Assembly (NCBI GenBank): GCA_017744605.1
Contig: JAGIAZ010000009.1
Location: forward strand, 33,436 to 97,435
Direction of reading: 5' to 3'
Origin: Sphingobium sp.
GTDB lineage: Bacteria > Pseudomonadota > Alphaproteobacteria > Sphingomonadales > Sphingomonadaceae
DNA length: 64,000 nucleotides
This document shows positions 36,233 through 46,314 of the stretch, piece by piece (position 1 is the stretch's first letter; each line of letters begins with the position of its first letter). A program made the translations under genes and the position numbers. The notes beneath the pieces are model-generated. The model did not search any database. It was not told where the DNA came from and was given only the letters and a program-made list of their open reading frames with translations.

Positions 36233-36270
36233 AAAATGGAAGTGCCTTTGCCTCTGCGGCCCGAACGCCT

Positions 36271-37270
<1,000 letters not shown>

Positions 37271-37278
<8 letters not shown>

Positions 37279-39523
37279 GGCGCGCAAGGGCCTCGTCATT
37301 GATCGCCGTCGCCTGCTGATCGGTGCTGCGGCGGGCGGCGGACTGCTTGTCGCCTATCGCTTCTGGCCGCGCCGCTATGACCAGCGCGCGGAAACCGCCG
37401 AGGGCGAATATGCACTCGGACCGTTCGTCAAGGTGGATCGCACCGGCCAGGTGATCGTCCTCTGCCCGCAGGCCGAACTCGGCCAGGGCGTGTTCACGGT
37501 GCTGGCGCAGATCGTCGCGGACGAGCTGGGCGCGGACTGGCGCACGGTCGCGGTTCAGCCCGCCCCGCCCGGGCCGCTCTTCGCCAATACGCTGCTCGCC
37601 AGGGAATGGCTGGCCAGCGGCGCGAGCCGCTTCTTCGGACGCGCGGGCGACTGGGCGATCGAGCAGATGGCGCAGCGCGAGATGCTGATGCTCACCGGCG
37701 GGTCGAGCTCGGTCCCGATGTTCGCCGAACCGATGCGTGCGGCGGGCGCGGCGGCGCGCGTCCTGCTGTGCATGGCCGCGGCGAAGCGCTGGGGTGTCGA
37801 ATGGGAAGCGTGCGACATCGAGAACGGTATCGTCTCGGATGGCGCCAACAAGGCGAAAATCGGCGATCTTGCCGAAGCCGCCGCCGATCACACGCCGCCC
37901 GCCCAGCTGCCCTATCGCCCGGAAGGGCGGGACGATGCGCTGGTCGGCAGCGAGGCGCCGCGCCTCGATGTGCCGTCGAAGATCGACGGATCGGCCAATT
38001 ATGCCGCCGATATCCGCCTGCCCGACATGATCTACGCCGCGATCCGGCAGGGCCCGGTCAACGCGGCCGGTCTCAAGTCCATGAATGTCGCGGCCGCCCG
38101 CAAGGTCCAGGGCGTGATCGACATCGTGCAGGAACAGGGCTGGGTCGCCGTGACGGCGCGCAACTGGTGGGCGGCGAACCAGGCGCTCGACCGGCTGGAC
38201 CCGGTGTTCAACACCACCGGCATCGTCGATGATCATGCCATCGACAAGGCGCTCGACGCCGCCTTCGACGCCGGCAAGGGCGCGCGCTTCTTCAGCCGTG
38301 GCGAACTGCTGCCGGTCTTCGAGGGCGCCAAGGCGGTGAAGGCCTATTATTCGGTGGCCCCTGCCCTGCATCTCGCAATGGAGCCGATGGTCGCGACGGC
38401 GCGGGTGCATGATGGCGATGTCGAGGTCTGGATGCCGACCCAGGCGCCGGTGCTGGCGCGCGACGCGATCGGCCGCGCGCTTGGTGTCGGCAGTCATGGC
38501 GTCACCGTCTATCCGATGTTTGCGGGCGGCTCTTTCGGCCTCAAGATGGAGGTGGAAGCCGGCGTCCAGGCGGCGCTCATCGCGCGCAAGGCCAATGCGC
38601 CGGTGCAGCTCATGTGGTCGCGCTCGGAGGATATCGTCCGCGACGTGCCGCGTTCGCCGGCCAAGGCGCGCATGGCTGCGCGCCTCGGTCCCGGCGGGCT
38701 GGTGAGCGGCATGCTGGCGGAGGTCTCGGCGGCTCCGGCGCTGCGCCAGCTCTGGGAACGCATCGGCAGGGGCCGCACGCGCCATGAGGCGCTCGATGCC
38801 ACGGCCGGCCATGCGGACAGGCAGGCCGTCGACGGCTTCGACCTGCCTTACTCCATCCCCAATTTCGCGGTCGATCATTTCCCGGCCGACATCGCGCTGC
38901 CGACCGGCCGCTGGCGCGCCAATGCGGCGAGCTATGCGGCCTTCTTCTCCGAAAGCTTCATGGACGAGCTCGCCATCCATGCGGGCGTCGAGCCGATGTC
39001 CTTCCGCATGCAGATGCTGGGCGGCCAGCCCCGCCTCGCCCATTGCCTCACCTCCGCCGCGACCATGGGCGGCTGGCAGGGCGGCGTTCACGGCAGCGGC
39101 CAGGGCCTGGCCTGCGCGACGATGCGCGGGGGGAATATCGCGGCGATGGTCGAGGCGGGGCTGGACGGCGGCCGCATCAAGGTCTCGCGGATCGTGGCGG
39201 TGGTGGATTGCGGCGCGGTCATCAATCCCGACGTCGCGCGACAGCAGATCGAGGGCGGGCTCATCTTCGGTCTCGCCATGGCCCTGGGCAGCGCCCCGCA
39301 TTATCATGGCGACCTGCCGAAGGGCCTGCGCCTCGGCGATTATGGTCTGCCGCGCATGGCCGATGTCGGCGAGGTCGTGGTGGAGCTGGTGGAGAGCGAT
39401 GCGCCTGTCGTCGGCGTCGGCGAGATCGGCGTGCTGCCCGTCGCGCCGGCACTGGCGAGTGCGCTGTCGACCATCACCGGGCGGCGCTACCGCCACTTGC
39501 CGCTCGCCGAGGCACGCGCATGA
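37271..39523 (+). CDS. Tat-exported xanthine dehydrogenase-family molybdopterin-binding subunit (IorB-like)
   Basis: A 750-residue molybdenum hydroxylase large subunit, closest in character to isoquinoline 1-oxidoreductase beta (IorB). The Tat-type N-terminus (RRRLLIGAAAGGGLLVAY) marks export. Motifs include LCPQAELGQGVFTVLAQIVAD near residue 60, MFAGGSFGLKMEVEAGVQA near 415, and the terminal VGVGEIGVLPVAPALASA with the active-site glutamate. TTG at 37271 follows GGGGAG and overlaps the apbC stop; upstream codons lie within apbC. A two-[2Fe-2S] small subunit (IorA/CoxS type) is normally adjacent but none is found here. Substrate unknown. Confidence 0.85.
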
Positions 39524-40494
39524 GGTCGGGCAAGGTCGGCGTCCTGATCGTCAATCTCGGCACGCCCGACGCGCCGACGGCGTCGGCGGTGAAGCGCTAT
39601 CTCGCCGAGTTCCTGTCCGATCCGCGGGTGGTCGAGATCCCGCAGCTGGTCTGGCAGCCGATCCTGCGCGGCATCATCCTCAACACCCGCCCCAGAAAGT
39701 CGGCCCATGCCTATGCGCAGGTCTGGACGGAGCGCGGCTCGCCGCTCGCCTTCAACACCGCCGATACGGCGGAGGCGCTGAAGGGCGCCTTTGGCGAGCG
39801 CGTCGTCGTCGATTGGGCGATGCGCTATGGCAAGCCCGCGATCGCCGACAGGCTCGCCGCGTTGCAGGCAGCGGGTTGCGAACGCATCCTCGTGGCGCCA
39901 CTCTATCCGCAATATTGCGGTGCGACGACCGCCACCGTGTTCGATGCCGTCGGCCATGCGCTCAAGGCCATGCGCTGGCAGCCGGCACTTCGCTTCCTGC
40001 CGCCCTATTTCGGCGACGCCGACTATATCGCGACCTTGGCTGCGCGGATTCGGGCGAGCCTTGCCGGCCTGCCGTTCGCGCCGGACCGGCTGGTCGCGAG
40101 CTTCCACGGCATGCCGGCGCGGACGCGCGATCTTGGCGATCCCTATTATATGCAATGCAACGAGACGGCGCGCCTGTTGAGCGCGGCGTTGGGCCAGGAG
40201 GTCATGGTGACGTTCCAGTCCCGCTTCGGCCGCGCAAAATGGCTCGAGCCCTATACCGACGCGACTCTCGCCAGCCTTTCCGCGGCGGGCGCGAAACGCA
40301 TTGCCGTGGTGACGCCCGGCTTCTCGGCCGATTGCCTGGAGACGCTCGAGGAAATCGCCATGCGCGGACGTGACATCTTCCTCGCCCAAGGTGGAGAGGC
40401 GTTTGCTTATTTCCCCTGTCTTAATGCCGAGCCCGACGCTATCTCGCTTTATAGGCAGCTCCTGGGGCGGGAACTGGCCGGCTGGATCGAATGA
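39520..40494 (+). CDS. hemH: Ferrochelatase
   Basis: Inserts iron into protoporphyrin IX in the last step of heme synthesis. The 324-residue product has VGVLIVNLGTPDAPTASAVK at the N-terminus, LVASFHGMPARTRDLGDPY near residue 190 with the family's active-site histidine (HGMP), and TPGFSADCLETLEEIAMRG near 265, which has the conserved PGFxxDCLET block. The ATG at 39520 overlaps the stop of the molybdopterin subunit by 4 bases; the frame is open much further upstream only because it shadows that gene. A 38-base gap separates it from phbB. Confidence 0.95.
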   Translation: MRSGKVGVLIVNLGTPDAPTASAVKRYLAEFLSDPRVVEIPQLVWQPILRGIILNTRPRKSAHAYAQVWTERGSPLAFNTADTAEALKGAFGERVVVDWAMRYGKPAIADRLAALQAAGCERILVAPLYPQYCGATTATVFDAVGHALKAMRWQPALRFLPPYFGDADYIATLAARIRASLAGLPFAPDRLVASFHGMPARTRDLGDPYYMQCNETARLLSAALGQEVMVTFQSRFGRAKWLEPYTDATLASLSAAGAKRIAVVTPGFSADCLETLEEIAMRGRDIFLAQGGEAFAYFPCLNAEPDAISLYRQLLGRELAGWIE

Positions 40495-40532
40495 TCCGAA
40501 CAGAACTGAAGTCTTAGGCAGAGAGGGACATC

Positions 40533-41255
40533 ATGAGCAGAGTGACCATCGTGACGGGCGGAACGCGTGGTATCGGCGAGGCGATCAGCCTGGCGCTGCG
40601 TGACCTGGGTTATACTGTCGCCGCCAACTATGCGGGCAATGACGAGAAGGCGAAGGCCTTCACCGACAGGACCGGCATCAAGGCCTATAAGTGGGATGTC
40701 GGCGATCACGAGGCCTGCCTGGCGGGCTGCGCGCAGGTCGCCGCCGATCTCGGTCCGATCGACGTGATCGTCAACAATGCCGGCATCACGCGCGACGGCG
40801 TTCTCGCCAGGATGAGCTTCGACGATTGGAACGAGGTGATGCGTATCAATCTCGGCGGCTGCTTCAACATGGCCAAGGCGACGTTCGGCGGCATGCGCGA
40901 GCGCGGCTGGGGCCGTATCGTCAACATCGGCTCGATCAACGGCCAGGCCGGTCAGTACGGCCAGGTCAACTATGCCGCCGCCAAGTCCGGCATCCACGGC
41001 TTCACCAAGGCGCTCGCGCAGGAAGGCGCCAAATATGGCGTGACCGTCAACGCCATCGCGCCGGGCTATATCGACACCGACATGGTCGCCGCCGTGCCGC
41101 CGCAGGTGCTCGAGAAGATCGTGGCGCGCATTCCCGTCGGGCGCCTCGGCCAGGCCGGAGAGATCGCGCGCGGCGTTGCCTTCCTGTGCAGCGAGGAAGC
41201 CGGCTTCGTCACCGGCTCGACCCTGTCCATCAACGGCGGCCAGCACATGTACTGA
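40533..41255 (+). CDS. phbB: Acetoacetyl-CoA reductase
   Basis: A 240-residue short-chain dehydrogenase that reduces acetoacetyl-CoA to (R)-3-hydroxybutyryl-CoA, usually for polyhydroxyalkanoate synthesis. It has the NADPH motif TGGTRGIGEAI at residues 8-18, NNAGITRDG near 86, the catalytic Ser in GSINGQAGQ and YAAAKSG (Tyr/Lys), and APGYIDTDMV near 180. No phaA or phaC is next to it. Its length and end SINGGQHMY are typical of PhbB rather than FabG. A strong terminator follows. Confidence 0.93.
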   Translation: MSRVTIVTGGTRGIGEAISLALRDLGYTVAANYAGNDEKAKAFTDRTGIKAYKWDVGDHEACLAGCAQVAADLGPIDVIVNNAGITRDGVLARMSFDDWNEVMRINLGGCFNMAKATFGGMRERGWGRIVNIGSINGQAGQYGQVNYAAAKSGIHGFTKALAQEGAKYGVTVNAIAPGYIDTDMVAAVPPQVLEKIVARIPVGRLGQAGEIARGVAFLCSEEAGFVTGSTLSINGGQHMY

Positions 41256-41257
41256 GT

Positions 41258-41292
41258 GAACGGGGGCTGCCGCTCCAGGCAGCCCCCGGTTC
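41258..41292. terminator. Bidirectional stem-loop terminator between phbB and the DUF4019 regulator
   Basis: CGGGGGCTGCC (41261-41271) and GGCAGCCCCCG (41278-41288) make an 11-bp perfect stem with a 6-base loop, extended by GAA/TTC beyond one bulge. It sits in the 40-base gap between convergent genes and would end both transcripts. Confidence 0.8.
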
Positions 41293-41295
41293 AGC

Positions 41296-42042
41296 TCAGT
41301 CGATCATGCAGCCCACCACTTTCCAGCGATTGTCCTCCCATGACAGGGAGAGCGTTTCGACCGCGTTCGCCTTGTTGGCGAAGTTGGTCCGGAATTTGAC
41401 GACCCAATAGCCATGCGGCGGCGCCGGCATATGGTCGACCGCGATCAGAGAGCGCGATGTCACCGCGCCGAGGGGCGCGCGGACATGCTCCGACGTATCG
41501 GCCCAGACGGCGCTGGTGTTGAGATCCCGGAACGGTTTGCCGGTCGCGTCGTAGCTCGCCTTCCAGTCGCCGGCGTCGAGCAATGTGAGCCATTGCCGGG
41601 CCGCGGCGACGGTCGCGGTTTCGGCTGCCGTTGCGGCAGTGGTGGGAGCCGCCGACTGCGCGCTCCCGGAGAGCGACGCGAGAGCATAGACTATGGGCGC
41701 AAAGGACATGACAACACCTCCAACCAGCCAGCGTGGCCGGCGCGGCTGGCCGGGGCGTTCGGTCTGGTGATCGGATTGTGTGTCGTTCGCCGCGGATGAC
41801 GCATCCCCCAAAGGCGTGTCCCCAAGCAATTGGGGGGTCCGGTCTTCCACGCCGCGAAGCTGCCGCGCGGCCTCGCGGCTGCTCGAGACCGCCAGCTTGC
41901 GGCGCGCATCGCGCAGGCGCTCGTTCACCGTATGCACCGAAAGGCCCAGGTGCCGGGCCATGCTTTTCGCGTCGTGGCCGCTGCCCAGGAGGCGCAGCGT
42001 CTCCTTCTCTTTCTCGGTGAGCGCCTGATATCCGTGCGTCAT
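41296..42042 (-). CDS. Membrane-anchored LuxR-type HTH protein with C-terminal DUF4019 domain
   Basis: A 248-residue one-component regulator candidate. Residues 1-60 form a GerE/LuxR-type HTH (LTEKEKETLRLLGSGHDAKSMARHLGLSVHTVNERLRDARRKL region). A linker (60-100) leads to one membrane helix (WLVGGVVMSFAPIVYALASL, about 104-123). The C-terminal domain (145-248) looks like DUF4019 (ARQWLTLLDAGDWKASYDAT, WVVKFRTNFANKANAVETLS). This would place DNA binding in the cytoplasm and a sensory domain in the periplasm. The ligand and targets are unknown. It is divergent from the ribbon-helix-helix gene. Confidence 0.83.
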   Translation of the reverse strand: MTHGYQALTEKEKETLRLLGSGHDAKSMARHLGLSVHTVNERLRDARRKLAVSSSREAARQLRGVEDRTPQLLGDTPLGDASSAANDTQSDHQTERPGQPRRPRWLVGGVVMSFAPIVYALASLSGSAQSAAPTTAATAAETATVAAARQWLTLLDAGDWKASYDATGKPFRDLNTSAVWADTSEHVRAPLGAVTSRSLIAVDHMPAPPHGYWVVKFRTNFANKANAVETLSLSWEDNRWKVVGCMID

Positions 42043-42152
42043 TGGCCTTCCCGTGCTCTCCGTCCGAGAACCGGGTCTAGGATTGGCCCCGCCTCCGATC
42101 CACCCCCAATAAATCGTATCTGCACCGAGCGGACCGGCGCTAGACTGGCGGC

Positions 42153-42389
42153 ATGACCAAGATTTTTCATCCGCCGGTCAAGCGCAGCATGACCATTGCC
42201 GGGCACACGACGTCGATCAGCCTGGAGCCGGTCTTCTGGTCTGCGCTGGAGGGCGCTGCGCAGGCCGCGCAGCTGCCGCTGAGCGCACTGGTCGCGCGGA
42301 TCGATGCTGAGCGGCTGGAGGCGTCCGATCCCCCCAATCTCGCCAGCGCCGTGCGGTGCTGGCTGTTGGTTGGCACCCGATCGACATAA
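42153..42389 (+). CDS. Ribbon-helix-helix domain protein
   Basis: A 78-residue protein with the RHH_4 pattern: MTKIFHPPVKRSMTIAGHTT, then SISLEPVFWSALEGAAQAAQ (strand, helix A), LPLSALVARIDAER (helix B), and a short tail. Such proteins are small DNA-binding or antitoxin-like proteins; databases sometimes mislabel them as sulfotransferases. No toxin partner is adjacent. It is divergent from the membrane-anchored HTH regulator (110-base gap). Confidence 0.8.
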   Translation: MTKIFHPPVKRSMTIAGHTTSISLEPVFWSALEGAAQAAQLPLSALVARIDAERLEASDPPNLASAVRCWLLVGTRST

Positions 42390-42409
42390 TCTTGCCATGC
42401 TCCTGCCCA

Positions 42410-42431
42410 TGCTCCTGCGAAGGTGGGAGCA
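42410..42431. repeat. Short intergenic hairpin (TGCTCC ... GGAGCA)
   Basis: TGCTCC (42410-42415) and GGAGCA (42426-42431) flank TGCGAAGGTG in a convergent gap. CATGCTCCTGC is repeated just upstream. It resembles the GCTCCTGCGAAGG extragenic repeat common in alphaproteobacteria and could serve as a terminator for both neighbours. Confidence 0.4.
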
Positions 42432-42439
42432 AACGGAAC

Positions 42440-43435
42440 TTATGCCAGCAGGTCGCCCATCAGGGCCTTGAGGTCCGTCTCGGGCCGTGCGCCATAATGC
42501 GAGATGACCTCGGCCGCCGCGATGGCGCCCATTTCGAGGCATTGCACGGGCGTCTTGCCGCGGACATGGCCGGCCAGGAAACCGGCGGCGAACAAGTCGC
42601 CGGCGCCGGTCGTGTCGAGCACCTTTTCGACCGGTGCGGCGGCGCATTGATGACGCTCGCCGTCCTTGACGCAGATCGCGCCCTGCTCGCTGCGCGTGAC
42701 GATCAGGACCGGCACCCTGCCGGCGACGGCTGCGACGGCACTTTCGAAGTCGTTCTTCTGGGTGAGCGAGCAGATCTCGGTCTCGTTCGAGAAGAGGATG
42801 TCGATTTCGCCATTGTCGATCAGCTTCAGGAAGTCGGCGCGGTGGCGCTCGATCACGAAGGCGTCGGAGAGCGTGAAGGCGATCTGGCGTCCTGCGCCGC
42901 GGGCGGCCTCGATGGCGCTGCGCATCGCCGCGCGCGGCTGCTCGGGGTCCCAGAGATAGCCTTCGAGATACAGGATGCGCGCCGAGCGGATCATGTCGAG
43001 GTCGAGCGCGCTGGCAGGCAGGAACTGCGAGGCGCCGAGGAAGGTGTTCATCGTGCGCTGGGCGTCCGGCGTCACCATGATCAGGCAGCGCGCGGTCGGC
43101 GGGCCATCGGTCGCGGCCGTCGTCTCGAAGCGGATGCCGAGCGAGTGGATGTCGTGGCTGAAGACCTCGCCGAGCTGATCCTTGAAGACCTGGCCGATGA
43201 AGCCGCATTTGCTGCCCAGCGCCGCCATGCCGGCCAGCGTGTTCGCGGCCGATCCGCCGCTGATCTCGAGGCCGGCGCCCATGGCGCCGTAAAGGGCTTC
43301 GGCCTGGCCGGCGTCGATCAGCTGCATGCCGCCCTTGGTGAGCGCATGACGGACAATGAAATCGTCCTCTTCACGGGAAATGACGTCGACGATGGCATTG
43401 CCGATGGCGACGATGTCGAGGGACGGCTCGGTCAC
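42440..43435 (-). CDS. PfkB-family adenosine kinase
   Basis: Phosphorylates adenosine to AMP with ATP (purine salvage). From GTG 43435 the protein is 331 residues, starting (M)TEPSLDIVAIGNAIVDVI, the usual family N-terminus. Two further GTG codons upstream (43474 latest) would add up to 13 residues. Motifs: SGGSAANTLAGMAALGSKCG near residue 60, and the PfkB signature DTTGAGDLFAAGFLAG near 277, whose Asp is the catalytic base. The YLEGYLWDP segment is typical of adenosine kinase rather than ribokinase. Divergent from the small lipoprotein gene. Confidence 0.9.
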   Translation of the reverse strand: MTEPSLDIVAIGNAIVDVISREEDDFIVRHALTKGGMQLIDAGQAEALYGAMGAGLEISGGSAANTLAGMAALGSKCGFIGQVFKDQLGEVFSHDIHSLGIRFETTAATDGPPTARCLIMVTPDAQRTMNTFLGASQFLPASALDLDMIRSARILYLEGYLWDPEQPRAAMRSAIEAARGAGRQIAFTLSDAFVIERHRADFLKLIDNGEIDILFSNETEICSLTQKNDFESAVAAVAGRVPVLIVTRSEQGAICVKDGERHQCAAAPVEKVLDTTGAGDLFAAGFLAGHVRGKTPVQCLEMGAIAAAEVISHYGARPETDLKALMGDLLA

Positions 43436-43580
43436 GTTTGGATTCACCTTGGTTGTTGGAAAGTGCGCAGACACCTAGCGGCGCGGCGCCGCGCGGGCAA
43501 GCGGGCGCGGTCCGGCCGTCTTTCCGGCCTTTTCGTCCCGGTGCGAAGCGGGACATGTTGCGCGGCGCAACCAGGCGTTT

Positions 43581-43997
43581 ATGGCGGAGGTCATGAGCTT
43601 TTCCGTCCGACAGATGCGCGCGGGGCCGACCATTGCCGCTGCGCTGATGCTGTCGGCCTGCGGTTCCGTCATTCCGCAGCCGCCCCAGGCGACGTTCACG
43701 CCAGCAACGCCGCGCCCCGCGCAGCCGGCCCACGCGGCGCCGGTGGAGCAGTCCAGAAATGGACTTATCGGTGCCGATGCGCGCGCGCTGATCCGCATGT
43801 TCGGCGAGCCGCGTCTCGACATTCGCGATCCGGAGGTGCGCAAGCTCCAGTTCGGCGACGGACGTTGCATCGTCGACACCTATCTCTATCCGCAGCGTTC
43901 GCGCAGCGACCCGGTCGTGACCTATGCCGAGGCCCGCACCGCGGACGGCACGACGATGGACGTGACTGCTTGCGCCGATCGGCTCAAGGCGCGCTGA
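43581..43997 (+). CDS. Small lipoprotein of unknown function
   Basis: A 138-residue protein with a lipoprotein signal (MRAGPTIAAALMLSACGS; lipobox LSAC, Cys near residue 27). A proline/alanine-rich linker (30-55) leads to a small domain with LIGADARALIRMFGEPRLDI and DGRCIVDTYLYPQ, resembling SmpA/BamE-like compact envelope domains, but I cannot assign the family. Possible starts are 43581 (used) and 43593, which has GGAGG only two bases upstream. A strong terminator follows. Confidence 0.65.
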   Translation: MAEVMSFSVRQMRAGPTIAAALMLSACGSVIPQPPQATFTPATPRPAQPAHAAPVEQSRNGLIGADARALIRMFGEPRLDIRDPEVRKLQFGDGRCIVDTYLYPQRSRSDPVVTYAEARTADGTTMDVTACADRLKAR

Positions 43998-43999
43998 AC

Positions 44000-44026
44000 C
44001 CGACGCTGATGTTCATTCAGCGTCGG
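44000..44026 (+). terminator. Rho-independent terminator of the lipoprotein gene
   Basis: CCGACGCTGA (44000-44009) and TCAGCGTCGG (44017-44026) form a perfect 10-bp stem with a 7-base loop two bases past the stop, followed by CGACCGTTTTCTG. Confidence 0.75.
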
Positions 44027-44049
44027 CGACCGTTTTCTGACCCGACTTT

Positions 44050-44127
44050 CGTCATTGCGAGCGCCGCGAAGCGGTCCAGGGCGTATGCATCATGGATTGC
44101 CGTGGCCCTGCGGACCTCGCAATGACG
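44050..44127. repeat. Extragenic palindromic repeat (CGTCATTGCGAG ... CTCGCAATGACG)
   Basis: CGTCATTGCGAG (44050-44061) and CTCGCAATGACG (44116-44127) are perfect 12-bp inverted arms around a 54-base interior (GCGCCGCGAAGC ... GGATTGC). This is the CGTCATTGCGAGCGNAGCGAAGCAATCC type of extragenic element widely scattered in bacterial genomes. It lies between the lipoprotein terminator and the BKACE stop. Confidence 0.75.
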
Positions 44128-44140
44128 GGCATGCCGGCGT

Positions 44141-45031
44141 TCAGATCGCCTTCAGCCCCATGACCTCGCGGGCTTGCGCGGCGGACATCGGCTCGAGGCC
44201 CATCTCGGCCATGATCCGCACCTGGCGCTCGACCAGCATGAGATTATCGGCCTTCACGCCCTTGGCATAATAATGATTGTCCTCGAGGCCGACGCGGACA
44301 TGGCCGCCGAGCAGCAGCGCCTGCGTCGTCGCGGGCAGCTGTGCCGGGCCGATGCCGGAGACGCACCAGATCGACTGGGGCGGCAGGCACTTGACCATGA
44401 AGTCGAGGATTTCGGGCGTGTAGGGCATGGCGCCCTGGAAGCCCTTGTCGCCGCCGATCACGATGTTGATGTAATAGGGCGGCTTGTCATAGCCCTTCTG
44501 GATGAGCCGCGTGACGTCCTGCAATATGTGGTCGGGCGAAAAGACTTCCCATTCCGGCTTGGCGCTTTTCTCGATGATCCGCTTGACCAGCGTTTCGCAG
44601 CGCGAGGGCGTGGTGATGACGACGACTTCCTTGGTCGGATCCACCGTGTCGACCACGGTCACGCCGTCGAAGGTGCACATCTCGACCAGATCGCCGTCGC
44701 AGCCCTTGAGCCGTTCCTGGAAGTTGGATTCCCAGAGGCCGTCCGGCCGTTCGATCAGCATGTCGCCCGAATTGCCGCCGCCGGTCGAATTGTTGATGAT
44801 GATGTCGCACTGCGCGCGGATGCGGCGGTTGATGTCCGAATAGATGGCCGCGTTGCAGGTCGCCTGGTCGTCCGGCCGGCGGGCATGGACGGCGACGATC
44901 GAGGCGCCGGCCTTCGAGCAGGCGCCGACCACATCGGCGATTTCCTGCGGCTGGGTCGGCAGGGCGGGATTGGCGCTCTTCATCGACATGCCCCCGGTGG
45001 GAGCAATGGTGACCATGCGGCGGTTGCTCAT
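44141..45031 (-). CDS. BKACE-family (DUF849) beta-keto acid cleavage enzyme
   Basis: A 296-residue TIM-barrel protein of the 3-keto-5-aminohexanoate cleavage enzyme family, which splits beta-keto acids with acetyl-CoA. It has TIAPTGGMSMKSANPALP at the N-terminus, INNSTGGGNSGDM near residue 84 (the STGGG loop), and HVRVGLEDNHYYAKG near 252 with the conserved glutamate. The usual HxH metal motif reads VAVHARRPDD, with only the second histidine. ATG at 45031 follows AGAGGA at seven bases. No CoA transferase or lysine-fermentation genes are nearby, so the substrate is unknown. Confidence 0.88.
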   Translation of the reverse strand: MSNRRMVTIAPTGGMSMKSANPALPTQPQEIADVVGACSKAGASIVAVHARRPDDQATCNAAIYSDINRRIRAQCDIIINNSTGGGNSGDMLIERPDGLWESNFQERLKGCDGDLVEMCTFDGVTVVDTVDPTKEVVVITTPSRCETLVKRIIEKSAKPEWEVFSPDHILQDVTRLIQKGYDKPPYYINIVIGGDKGFQGAMPYTPEILDFMVKCLPPQSIWCVSGIGPAQLPATTQALLLGGHVRVGLEDNHYYAKGVKADNLMLVERQVRIMAEMGLEPMSAAQAREVMGLKAI

Positions 45032-45117
45032 CTGCAATTCCTCTCGTGAAGATATGTACTCAGATCCGCTCACGCGGATGAGCGGTGCCGGCCCAACTCC
45101 CTCGCCCGGCACCGCAT

Positions 45118-45138
45118 CGGTTCAGCCACGCTGAACCG
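45118..45138. repeat. Palindrome CGGTTCAGC-CAC-GCTGAACCG
   Basis: Perfect 9-bp arms with a CAC loop, downstream of queG and upstream of the BKACE gene on the same strand. The core TTCAGCCACGCTGAA recurs almost unchanged at 46815-46835. It may terminate queG transcription. Confidence 0.55.
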
Positions 45139-45158
45139 CACAAAACCCCGCTGCCCGC

Positions 45159-46223
45159 TCAGGCGCGCGTGGTCAAGCGGGAGAGGGCCCAGCGTGCGGC
45201 CTCGGCGGCAACCGGGTCGTCATCCAGTGCCAGTTTCTGCAAGGCCGGGACGAAGGCGGAGTCGCCGCTATTGCCTGCCGCGATGGCTGCGTTGCGCACC
45301 ATGCGGTTGCGGCCGATCCGCTTGATCGGCGATCCGGCGAAGACGGCGCGAAAACCGGCGTCGTCGAGTGCCAGCAGGTCGGCGATGCGCGGCGCGGCCA
45401 GCTCGGCGCGTGGCAGGAAGGCGCGATGGGCATTGGCGGCCTGCGCAAACTTGTTCCACGGGCAGACCGCCAGGCAATCGTCGCAGCCATAGACATGATT
45501 GCCGATGCCGGGGCGCAGCTCCTCGGGAATCGGGCCCTTATGCTCGATGGTGAGATAGGAAATGCAGCGCCGCGCATCGAGCCGATAGGGTGCGGGGAAG
45601 GCATCGGTCGGGCAGGCGCGCTGGCACGCGTCGCACGATCCGCAACGGTCCTTGTCGGCAGGGTCGGGCTGCAGGTCGAAGGCGGTGTAGATCGCCCCGA
45701 GGAACAGCCAGCTGCCGGCCGTGCGGCTGACGAGATTGGTGTGCTTGCCTTGCCAGCCGAGGCCCGCGGCGGCGGCGAGCGGCTTTTCCATGACCGGCGC
45801 CGTGTCGACGAACACCTTGAGCGGCTCGCCGGTCTCCTCGCCGAGCCAGCGGCCGAGCGCCTTCAGGGCCCTTTTCACGATGTCATGATAGTCCTGGCCC
45901 TGCGCATAGACCGAGATGCGGCCGAGGTCCGGGCGGCTTTGGAGCGCCATGGGATCGGTGGCCGGCGCATAGTTCATGCCTAGCATGACGATCGAGCGGA
46001 CGTCGCTCCACAGGGTCTTCGGCGTGCCGCGTTCGCTGGCTCGCTCTTCCATCCACCCCATCTCGCCATGGCTGCCGGCGTCGAGCCAGAGCCGCAGTCG
46101 TGCGGCCGCGTCGGGAATGGCGTCGGCATGGGTGATGCGGCAATCGGCGAAGCCGAGACGCGCCGCCTCGTCCTTGAGTCTGGATTCGAGACTACCCATA
46201 TAAGACAAGGGCTTGGCGTTCAT
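45159..46223 (-). CDS. queG: Epoxyqueuosine reductase QueG
   Basis: QueG is a cobalamin-dependent Fe-S enzyme that reduces epoxyqueuosine to queuosine in tRNA. From ATG 46223 it has 354 residues (an ATG eight codons later is possible; neither has a good ribosome binding site). The catalytic region [13 protein letters not shown] is near residue 80. Two ferredoxin-like cluster motifs are visible: [16 protein letters not shown] near 193 and [13 protein letters not shown] near 247. A C-terminal HEAT-like repeat ([17 protein letters not shown]) follows. It is divergent from msrB. Confidence 0.94.
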   Translation of the reverse strand: MNAKPLSYMGSLESRLKDEAARLGFADCRITHADAIPDAAARLRLWLDAGSHGEMGWMEERASERGTPKTLWSDVRSIVMLGMNYAPATDPMALQSRPDLGRISVYAQGQDYHDIVKRALKALGRWLGEETGEPLKVFVDTAPVMEKPLAAAAGLGWQGKHTNLVSRTAGSWLFLGAIYTAFDLQPDPADKDRCGSCDACQRACPTDAFPAPYRLDARRCISYLTIEHKGPIPEELRPGIGNHVYGCDDCLAVCPWNKFAQAANAHRAFLPRAELAAPRIADLLALDDAGFRAVFAGSPIKRIGRNRMVRNAAIAAGNSGDSAFVPALQKLALDDDPVAAEAARWALSRLTTRA

Positions 46224-46314
46224 CGGCGAGAGGCGTAACGCAAAATCATGGCCGAACGAAGGATAAAGGTCCGCGCAAGGCCGGCAAGCAGGGGCTGAAG
46301 AAGGAGACGGGACC

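Noticed and set aside
43498..43560. GGCCG/CGGCC and GTCCCG/CGGGAC hairpins between adenosine kinase and the lipoprotein gene
   Set aside because: They lie between divergent starts, where a terminator makes no sense, and the stems are only 5-6 bp in GC-rich DNA.
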